Shown: one piece after another, positions 55,541-64,000 of the stretch
How the letters are laid out: each line of letters begins with the position of its first letter
How positions within the stretch are numbered: the stretch's first letter is position 1
NCBI GenBank assembly: GCA_025529335.1
Contig: JAMYHX010000011.1
Location: 62,001 to 126,000 of the forward strand
Length of the DNA stretch: 64,000 nucleotides
Source: Rhizopus sp. PT2906
Lineage: Eukaryota > Mucoromycota > Mucoromycetes > Mucorales > Rhizopodaceae
Reading direction: 5' to 3'
Made by a program: the position numbers and the translations under genes
Notes under the pieces: model-generated
Database searches by the model: none
What the model was told of the DNA's origin: nothing
Seen by the model: the letters and a program-made list of their open reading frames with translations, nothing else

Positions 55541-57706
55541 TTAGGTTCTATGAGCAATACACTGTTTGATGGGATCAGTTGGCTCAGCAGAGTTCCATTG
55601 ACCTAAGGTTGACAAAATGACGAATATCATGCTACCAAATAAAAAAAAAGAGGGAGGGTCAAGATTCAATTGATTGACTGGTTATGGCACACTTACCAAA
55701 TGACACCGAATATGATCAAGGCAAAATTAGCCAATCGTCTTGTCACAGGCAATTCCAGTGCCTTCAAATGAAATAAGGGAGGAAAAATGAAGCAGAGTGG
55801 GATACAGAAGAGAGCGCCTACGAGTGATACAAACTTGTCCAACTTGTCTCTTGAACCAATGATGCCTATAGCAGCACAGACAAAGACGACAAAGACTCGA
55901 AACACATTCTTTTGCCACTTGACGACTGTATTATTCTTTCCTGATTTTGTCGTAAATAGTCCATTTTCCATGATTCGAATGGCAGGGAATAGTTGTAAGG
56001 GAATGGAAAGGCAGATGGCCAAGGAATAAAGTGTTTGAATGGATGATACCATTGGATCATTGCTTGGTAAATTGAGCAAAATGATCGTCTGGACATTTTC
56101 ACCAAATGCCATATAAGAAAGTGCTCCAATGGTGATAAACAGAGCCGTAATCGTGATGATGGCCTTTGTTAATATATTAGGAAATTCTTTGGGGTTTTTC
56201 ATGGATTCTGTGATGGGTATAACTGCAAATCATGAATACAATAGGCGAGTGATAAATGATCAATAGCTTACCTAAGCCAATGCCTTCAAAAGTGAATGCG
56301 GCTGTACCGATAAAAAGAGGAAAATGGAGAGGATTCCACATGTCTACATGGACCATGCCAATAGTCACGAGTTCTTTTACATCATAGTAGAATAAATAGC
56401 TTAATCCAATGACAATGAATATATCTGCGATGAGAGCAAAGATAGACAACCTTTGGATCTTTCGAATCATAGCTAAAGGTATAAACGCGAAGCTTTGAGC
56501 TAAAATAAGCAAATGCATAGGAATTAACACACGACATTTCGAGAATGTCAAAACGAGTGATTGAAGGTTTTCTGCAACAAAAATCATATAAGCACATACA
56601 AATCCAATTTGGGATAACGTAATGGCGACTAATACAGCAATTCTCATGCGTGATCCGTAGAGTACCCCACCCATATCTCCAAAACTAGCAGGTACAGCTA
56701 GACGGGTTTGTACAAGGAGCAAAAATGACCATAATGATATTAGGGCCCAAGCGATGATAGCAACAGTTGAGAAAAGTAAGCCACCGTTATAAAATCTATA
56801 GAATGTGTTAGCTCCAAGTGAAAGGATAAAGGTGACATATCATTACGCTTTGGGTAAGAACATGATGCCAGTGGTAACAAAGGACTTTAACAACAAGAAC
56901 ATGGCTTTACCTGGTGTCGCCTTACCCTGAAGGGTTTGTCCAGGTCTTGATCGTGATAAAAGAGGCATCGATTCTCTTGCCTGTAGTTGTTTATATTGTA
57001 ATGGAACAACGCCTTGTTTTCTACTTGACGTCGCTGGTAATGGTAATGTTCCTTTTTTACTACTATTATCAGTTCCTCCATAAGCATAAGAAGCGTTATT
57101 CAAAGGTGGTCCACGGTATGCCATAATGCTGCCCTCAGATACTTCCTCTTCTTCGTTACTACTATCACCACTTGCACTGCTATTACCATCATCGTCTGTC
57201 GATGTATTGTATGAAGACGAGTCTTCGTCACTCAGATTTTCTCCACCAAAATGACCATATAAACATAAAAACTCAACAAAACTGCTGGTAACAAAATTAG
57301 GAGGTTTCTTTCCTTGCTTTGCTGCTTTACTTAGTACATAATGTCGACGAAAACCTCCTGGCTGCTTCAATGACTGAAGTGAGACGTCAACAAGAGGTTC
57401 ACGTGTTGCAGGCAGGGATATTGATTGCGTCCTGTTTCGTCTCTGTTGCCTACTCTCTACCTGAGCGGTCCATTTGTATATTTCGTCCAGGATAGAGCCA
57501 CCAGGTAAGAGATGATGTGAATTATACACAGGGATTTGATTTTGTTGAGATTGTTGCTTTCTATATTTGTTTCGATGTTGTTTCTGTTGTTGGTGCCTAG
57601 GACGTAATGGAATAAAAGACGATGAAGAAGGGGCATAGACAAGATGGCGTTTGACTACTTTGGCTACTTGCTCAACTGGTAAATCAATGGTGACTGAACG
57701 CTCCAT
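55541..57706 (-). CDS. AVT3/SLC36-type amino-acid transporter
   Basis: Amino acid/auxin permease family member, probably vacuolar like yeast Avt3/Avt4. Start MERSVTIDLPVEQVAKVVKR at 57706, chosen because the upstream frame is low-complexity leader. A long hydrophilic N-terminus (about 260 residues) has basic, Gln-rich and acidic Ser-rich parts with LLPGGSILDEIYKW and SMPLLSRSRPG. Membrane part: TPGKAMFLLLKSFVTTGIMF LPKA, typical first helix of the family, then LVQTRLAVPASFGDMGGVLY, QIGFVCAYMIFVAENLQ, GTAAFTFEGIGL joined to VIPITESMKNPKEFP, and SLVGALFCIPLCFIFPPLFH. FEGIG...ESMKNP is the family hallmark. Stop at 55541. About 11 helices. Confidence 0.88.
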
Positions 57707-58617
57707 TGGAATTGTTTTGAAGAGTAAAATAAAATATTGAAAAAAAAAGGGCCGCCTTTCAGACAGAGAAAAAAGAGCAAAGAGAGAGAGAAAGAGAGAG
57801 AATAAGAAAAAGATGTCACTCTGCAGTCTGTGCAGATAAAAAAAAAAAAAAAAAAAAACTTGAGCGCGCATTTTTACACACACACACATATATACATATT
57901 TTTGAAGTCAAATACATCGATAGTGAATGTACTTAAATTGCTATGGATACATCATACCAAGGAACTGACTGCGAGTAATTCTCATTCCTACTATCATATC
58001 AAATAATAATGGTAGTAACTAAAGTTTAGACTCAAATATCTATCTTTCTTTCTCTCTTTTTCTTTTCTGTCTATTCCATTCAATTATGCAGCTGCAGGCT
58101 TTAACCTAAATTGAGCTAGTTGGTAATAAACCAACACACCAGGTGCAGGTATATAAATCATCAATGACTTTGTCATAAAAAGCAAACCAGTTCTTCTTAT
58201 TTATTACCTTTCAATATCCAACCCCAATCACAGTTCAACCTACCAATAGATTATATATAAATATATTTTAGCTTATACACACGTAAAACTTGATAAATCT
58301 TTGCTGATTAAACTTGAATCATGAAGCCTTTATGCGCATAGTCTATTTTATGACTGTCACGTGAATAGTACTTTCTGATATCAAAAAAGACTTTAGACAA
58401 AGCGAGAGAAAGAGAGAGAGAGATACTTGATTGTTTGCATAATAGCAACTAAACTTCAATTATTGGCAAACAATGGAACATATTCTCTCTTTTTTGTTCT
58501 TTTTGACAGTTATCAAGGATAAATCAGTTCGTGACTTTTACATCCACTTCTTCTTGTACTCCTTTATCTTTCCCCCTTTTTTCCTTGCTTTTTTTTTTTT
58601 TTTTCTCTAAAGCATTC
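57707..58617. other. 0.9-kb divergent intergenic region
   Basis: Between the amino-acid transporter and the MARCH6/Doa10 gene. Contains an A run (57838-57860), GAGA tracts (57778-57805, 58405-58422), a CT-rich tract (58043-58070) and a T run before the Doa10 start (58591-58604). The simple repeats are typical fungal promoter material; no gene seen. Confidence 0.6.
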
Positions 58618-61600
58618 ATGGAAGAGGAAGAAGGTATATCTGCAGAATCTACTTTTGTTTCAATATTAAAAAGATAAATTCCCTATTTCAAAAGAAATTT
58701 GTAGAGTATGTCGCTCAGGAGAAACAGAAGACCAACCTTTATTCTATCCTTGTAAATGCTCGGGTAGTATTCGATATGTACACCAAGATTGGTAATGACA
58801 CAAAAAAAAAAGAAATGGGTCATTTAAGCTCTTTACATACTCACCACAACACACACACGTCACATATAGTCTGTTGGAATGGTTAAAGCATAGTAGAAAA
58901 GAGTAAAGAAAAAAAACAGAAGAAAGAAAAGAATGAATATTGACATGCTTTGTTATTAGACGTTGTGAATTATGTGAACATCCCTTTACTTTTACACCAG
59001 GTATATACATGGTTGATCATCATAGTTTGACAATAGTCTAAAAATAACCACACCATAGTGTATAGGCAAGATATGCCTGAAGTCTTGCCAGCTGTTTTAT
59101 ACCTTCAACAACTTCGAAAAAAGGTTGGATTTGTCATTTCTAATGCTTTACGTGCTACATTAGTTTTTAACGTCTGGTTGACAATTCTACCTTACTTTAC
59201 CGTTTGGATATGGCGGCTTTACTTTTATATGGGACATTCTCTATCAAGACAACTTGCTGACCTGTATCAATTAAGAGTAGGACAAAATGTGACAGATACA
59301 AAGCCAAACGAGAGCTTCTTCCAAGAGTACAAGTCCAGATTAAATTTGCAGTAAATACCATAGATCGACTTGAAACAAAAAAATAACGGAGTGGATGATT
59401 AATATGGTATACCTTAGAGCATTTCTATCAGACTGTTTTGAAGGACAAATCATTACGTGCGTTGTCATTATTATATTTGTAGCTATATTCTTATTAAGGG
59501 AATGGGTTGTGCAAAACTTACCAGCAATCGATGAAGCAGAACAGATGCGAGCAGCCAATGACTTTATACCAGAGATGCAACAGCCTATATTTGAAGAACC
59601 ATTCGTAAGGGAGCCAGAAGCTGAACAGATCCAACAAGTAGAAGCGCCACCTTCTCCAGTGGCGCCGTCAGAAGATGAACTTGATGAGTGGTTGACGCAT
59701 TTATCATCATCCTCAACTGCAAAACCAATGCGCGCTGCATCTATGCCTCCTTCATTTCCTTCATATCGTCATGATATGGAAGAACAACAAGGAAGACAGC
59801 CTAGATCTGCAAGTGTGGAGCCCTTTTTAATGCATCAAGAAAATGGCTCTCAGTCGACTAGAGGACGTCCTCCTTACGCACCTCTTGTACGAAATGCAGA
59901 TACACCAATCTTAAATATTCCATTTATACCAGAAGAACAAGAGGACGACGAAGATAGAGTGAACCATCTTCAGGAACACCAGTTGATAGAAAGACTTGTG
60001 CCTGAAGTGAATGAACATTCCGACGAGTCTGAGCCTGAAGATGGAGATGGTGAAAATGATAATGATGAAGTTGGTGGTGAAGCAGGCGTCGATGGTGATG
60101 AGGGCATAGAAGAGGATGATGATGATGACGGCATGGGTAATTTTGGTGAAGATGTTGAAGGTGTACTGGAAGCAATTGGTATGCGAGGCAGCTTTTGGAT
60201 ACTAGCTCAGAATGCTACCTTGATGGCCTTACTGATAGCTCTCATTCTCTTTACTGGTGTGTGTCTTCCCTACATGATGGGAGCGATATTCATACTTGCG
60301 ATGGAGCGAGAATTTATCGAATTTCCTTTGGAGATTATTAGCTTGATACACAAATATCTAGGAAAGCTCACTGATCCACTATTTGATCCTCTCTTGACTA
60401 TTTATTTTGATCACATTTGGCCAACTGCAATGCTCTTTTATAACTCTCATTTGAACCCATTGATCCAAACCATGACAAGTTCTCGTCTCTTTCAACAAAT
60501 CAACCACAGTATATCATCCGATCATTTATCAGTCATCCCTTCAACAGGACTAGTAACAGATCACGCTGCTTATATGATGGATATTACCACCCTTTACAAC
60601 CAAAGCAAGCCTTTTCTAAAGTCCTTGTATAACCGATACCAGCTCTTTGCTCTAGGCGAATCATCCATTGATCGATTTTCATGCATTTTTATGGGATACA
60701 TTTTATTCGCCTTATTTTTATGCATATGCTTCACTAGATCAAAAGTTGTGTACAACGTCTTTGGAAACACTGCTCAAGAAGCCTTACGCCAATACGTCAT
60801 CATTCTCAAACTCACCATGTTTATTACTATAGAACTTCTCATATTTCCTCTCGTCTGTGGTGCCTTACTTGATGCTACTACCCTTCCGTTATTTGAAGGC
60901 GCTACTTTAAAAAGTCGCATGGAGCTTTCAAAATCAAATCCAGTGTCTTCAATATTCATCCATTGGTTTATTGGTACAGGCTTTATGTTTTTATTTGCAG
61001 TATTTGTCACTCTCTGCCGTAGCATCGTACGTCCTGGTGTGATGTGGTTTATCAGAGACCCCACGGATCCTCAATTCCATCCTCTTCGGGAAATCGTCGA
61101 ACGACCTGTGCTCTTTCAATATAAGAAGATTGGCGCAAGCGGCTTGGTCTATATATTTGTCATATTTGTCTGCATTGGTGGAGTAATCCATGCGCTGAAT
61201 CTGATGGGAAACACAGTCTTGCCGTTAAGATGGAGATTATCGTAAGTGAAAACTAAAAAGAAAAAGGGGGAAATGACTTTGCTGAATATATGTTTAACTA
61301 AGAGATGCCAGAAATCCTCTATCCACTGTTCCAATCGACTTGCTAACAACTCAACTGGCCTTGCCAGCCATCATAAATTATTTACAGCCAAAGAGAGTCA
61401 TCAAGAAATGGTTTGTTCGACTCATCACATTCACTTGCCACCAACTCCGCTTGACATCCTTTGTGTTTGGACGTAGAGATCCAAGAGAAGAAGGAGAACT
61501 GGTGTACCATACATGGACTGCATGGATAAAGAGAACTAAGCCTCGATACTACCCTCTTCCGGGACAGACAACGAGTGTGATCGGACCTGAAGTGTCTTTT

Positions 61601-62778
61601 ATCTGGAATGGTCAGCTATTACGTGTGCCAAAGCACGATCGTGTGCCTGTGATCCCCAATCGTCGGATGCTTGTTCCTGTTGACCCATTTGTATATGAAC
61701 CCTTGGACGAAAATGAACGACGATTAGGTCATCCCGCCTCTACTGCTGATGGTGGGGACGAAGCAAATACGACCATTGTCTATAGTCCTCCTCACTTTTA
61801 CAGACGCGTTATAGCTATGGTAACCATTGTCTGGCTTGTTTCAACCTTTGCTCTATGTGCATCTGTTGTAGTGCCTCTTTTGCTCGGAAGAGCGATTTTT
61901 AAACACAAGTTGGGAGTAAAACAAAACGTCCATGACATCTACTCGTACTCTCTAGGCGCTTCTATCCTGTTACTCGTCTCATCCATGCTAACCTCAACTG
62001 TAAAGATAATCATTGACGTTAGTAGACAAAGGACTGCTCGTTCCAGGCTCAAGAAATTAACAAGATACGCTCATCGATGTCTATACAAGGTAAATAATTG
62101 AAGAAAAAAAGAGACATGCCTTATATATCTTTGTTTAGGCATTTCGATGGGTCTTCTTTTTAGTTTCATTTGGACTAATCGTGCCTTTTGCTCTGGGCGC
62201 TCTCATGGAGTTTTATTTTATTATTCCCACAAGCAATACAAAAAAGTTTCCTCTTGAAGTCAGCATTATACCACTCTGGGCAAACGGTATTGTATGTATG
62301 GTAGTTGTACATGGATTAGCTCAAGTTTTACCAGATAACCACCTAAGAGCTACGATCAACAATGTAAAGATATGCTTTATAAAATAACATGAAAAACTAA
62401 CATATCCTAAGGTCTTCCAAGGTGGAATTAGTAGAATGAATATTCGACAGTGTCTTAGAGATATTGTAGGACCCGTTCTATTTGTGAGTACCCTAGGAGT
62501 TTGTCTTCCGCCTCTGATGGCATATATCGATCTCAAATTCTTAGGTGAGTGATGTGATGGTAAAAAAAGAAAGGCAATACTGATGAATTTATCAAATAGA
62601 CAATATGGATAATGACCTAAAGCTAAGATTATTGCGAGTGACTTATCCAACCGCCTTGATCGGTGGAATGATTTTGTATCTTATTAAGTTGGGCACTAGA
62701 ATAGGAAGAGGTTGGTCTGAAACAATTAGAGATGAGACCTATCTTGTTGGAAGAGTACTGCATAACCTTGATAATTAA
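58618..62778 (+). CDS. SSM4: MARCH6/Doa10 (Ssm4) ER ubiquitin ligase
   Basis: Large multispanning RING-CH E3 ligase of ER-associated degradation and sterol control. About nine exons; the first encodes only MEEEE (58618-58633), then splicing yields EICRVCRSGETEDQPLFYPC, KCSGSIRYVHQDC, LLEWLKHSRKERCELCEHPF and TFTPVYRQDMPEVLP: a complete C4HC3 RING-CH with all eight ligands. Total about 1,200 aa. Helices follow from ALRATLVFNVWLTILPYFTV through LREWVVQNLPAID. An acidic loop (60000-60150) precedes LAQNATLMALLIALILFTGV. The conserved TEB4 domain includes ALGESSIDRFSCIFMGYILF. The C-terminus PTALIGGMILYLIKL and GWSETIRDETYLVGRVLHNL is the conserved Doa10 end. Looks intact. Confidence 0.93.
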
Positions 62779-62920
62779 AATAAGCATCATCACCATCTGT
62801 ATATCCCCCCCTCCTTATCTTATAGGTTTTTTATTTTCGTACATTTTATTATATTATTCTTTTCATTCATTTGGGGCTTTATTTATGTAGAATAAAGCAA
62901 AATTCGAAAGTATGTTATCA
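62779..62920. terminator. Convergent 3' ends of SSM4 and the dehydroquinase gene
   Basis: 142 bases between two facing stops. Short T-rich tracts and AATAAA at 62892-62897 could serve as polyadenylation signals. Confidence 0.5.
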
Positions 62921-64000
62921 CTATTCCATAGCCAGTTGTTGTCTGATGCTTTTAATTTCCTCAATGGATAATTGACCGGGAGCAGCAGCTGAAGGTAAAG
63001 CAGGATGCGTAGTTGGTGTCAAGAATTGATTGGCGACTCTCGAGTATTTGCCTTTAGGGCCCATGTTGATCAAAATGATTTCTTTATTGCCTTCAGGATC
63101 CACAAAGTGGCGGAACTGTTCAAGCTCGATATTGTCCATATGATCTTGTGCCAAACCTACGAGTTTGATGACTCCAGGGTGATTGTGTGCTTCAAAGAGT
63201 TCTTCTGCTCTCTTGTAGACATGCATCATCTCAGGCAATGACCAGCGGATAGTATGTTGAGGATCATGGAAAGAGGCAATGATTTTTGATACGGGAGAAA
63301 AGCGACTGTTGAGCGACATAAGTTCGTTCAATGTGTCTTTGGGCAACATGGTGAACTCGACATCTACATAATCACATCCCCACCTGTGACCCCAGGTGAC
63401 AAGTTCCATGTACTCTTGACTGAGCTTGGGGTCGAATGCTCCTGCTTGAGGTTCTGTTCTGACCGTAAAGATAACCGGAAGCTTGGTCATGCGTCGAAGA
63501 TAGGCAAGCTGGGTGCCTGTGATATTCACCCAGTTCTTTGGATCTGCCCTGAATCGTTCATGTGTCAGAATGAGATCAACCCTGAATTCGATAGCGTCTG
63601 CACCTTCCAGCCATTGATTCATTACGTCAGATAAGAGAGTTGAATAGTCTGATATAGTTGGTGTGATGAATGTCGTCAGCTTGTCCTTTCGACAGACATG
63701 ACGAGTGTTCGTTTTTTCCTGGGTGACCATATGGATGAATGCAATCAAGCCTTTGCAGGATTCTTCTTTGCCCAAATCGCCAAGTAAGACGTACTCATAA
63801 GCCATTGTGTTGTTGCAGGTTGTTCCTGGTGTATGAGTGATGAAGATAGAGGTACTTTTGTTTTCGGTATTAGCTTCAGGCTTGCAATCATACACTTGAT
63901 CATTTCTTTTCACGATGTTACATTGATATCGACTTTCGAGCAAGTTGAATAGTAAATGTGAAGGTGCTACGTCTGAATGAAAGGTTAGCGTAAAGCTGGA
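62921..64000 (-). CDS. Type I 3-dehydroquinate dehydratase-domain protein (AROM/QutR-like), partial
   Basis: Open on the minus strand from 62921 to the window edge, so the N-terminus is outside. The type I dehydroquinase domain is clear: GADAIEFRVDLILTHERF, LPVIFTVRTEPQAGAFDPK, CDYVDVEFTMLP, KIIASFHDPQHT (with the catalytic His) and the Schiff-base lysine in GVIKLVGLAQDH. Then LTPTTHPALPSAAAPGQLSI EEI resembles the AROM join between dehydroquinase and shikimate dehydrogenase, but the protein stops 14 residues later. So the shikimate dehydrogenase domain is absent. It may be a QutR/quinate-pathway repressor-like protein, a split AROM, or a catabolic dehydroquinase. The part before the domain is unrecognised. 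Confidence 0.8.
   Translation of the reverse strand, partial: SSFTLTFHSDVAPSHLLFNLLESRYQCNIVKRNDQVYDCKPEANTENKSTSIFITHTPGTTCNNTMAYEYVLLGDLGKEESCKGLIAFIHMVTQEKTNTRHVCRKDKLTTFITPTISDYSTLLSDVMNQWLEGADAIEFRVDLILTHERFRADPKNWVNITGTQLAYLRRMTKLPVIFTVRTEPQAGAFDPKLSQEYMELVTWGHRWGCDYVDVEFTMLPKDTLNELMSLNSRFSPVSKIIASFHDPQHTIRWSLPEMMHVYKRAEELFEAHNHPGVIKLVGLAQDHMDNIELEQFRHFVDPEGNKEIILINMGPKGKYSRVANQFLTPTTHPALPSAAAPGQLSIEEIKSIRQQLAME

Noticed and set aside
59924..60175. His-rich minus-strand frame that looks like a metal-binding protein
   Set aside because: It is the antisense of the acidic loop of the Doa10 gene.
1..64000. tRNA or rRNA genes
   Set aside because: No B-box-like GGTTCGAATCC stretch with a matching acceptor stem, and no rRNA core sequence was noticed by eye; a tRNAscan run would be decisive.

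Overview
The window reads as nuclear DNA of a filamentous fungus, most likely a Mucoromycota (Mucorales-type) species. The protein genes are compact and AT-rich, with many phase-preserving introns of roughly 50-80 bases. The gene set mixes fungal hallmarks (a PH-CRIB PAK kinase of the Cla4 type, Ire1, a type I dehydroquinase region like AROM/QutR, a Gin4/Kcc4-type kinase) with genes that ascomycete yeasts lack (SMCR8-like, NCBP3-like, QTRT2, DNAAF5-like). Exon joins below were worked out by eye from GT..AG borders, reading phase and protein continuity. No search was run, so family names rest on recognised motifs.

Layout: 1-6.1 kb holds the 3' end of a Rictor (TORC2) gene, a cystathionine beta-lyase and a long glycosyltransferase gene (minus strand) that joins a GT31-like half to a GT32-like half. 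6.1-8.4 kb is a decayed region with a Fanzor (eukaryotic TnpB-like nuclease) pseudogene. 8.4-31 kb is dense housekeeping and signalling: SMCR8-like DENN protein, Gin4/BRSK-like kinase, ZIP zinc transporter, RRM/zinc-knuckle SR protein, IRE1, YebC/TACO1, a REEP/Yop1 protein, a kelch-BTB protein, Cla4, NCBP3-like and an FG-GAP protein. An SLC49/FLVCR-like transporter follows at 30.5-32.2 kb.

32.2-37.9 kb is a gene-poor, AT-rich stretch with a broken Tc1/mariner transposase and a partly open gene-like stretch whose start vaguely resembles a serine recombinase. 37.9-47.3 kb has QTRT2, dihydroorotase, a DNAAF5-like HEAT protein, TIM22 and a ribokinase. 47.3-53.8 kb is a second transposon-rich patch: two LINE 3' fragments, a second and clearly different Fanzor pseudogene abutting one of them, and a small secreted KRE9/KNH-like protein. 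53.8-64 kb has a quinone oxidoreductase, an AVT3/SLC36-type amino-acid transporter, a MARCH6/Doa10 ER ubiquitin ligase, and a dehydroquinase-domain protein running off the right edge.

The genes do not form one pathway. Recurring themes are nutrient/TOR and stress signalling (Rictor, SMCR8, Ire1, Doa10, Cla4) and metabolism (methionine, pyrimidine, queuine, ribose). The most unusual content is the pair of dissimilar Fanzor relics, the recombinase-like gene, the fused glycosyltransferase and the DNAAF5-like gene.
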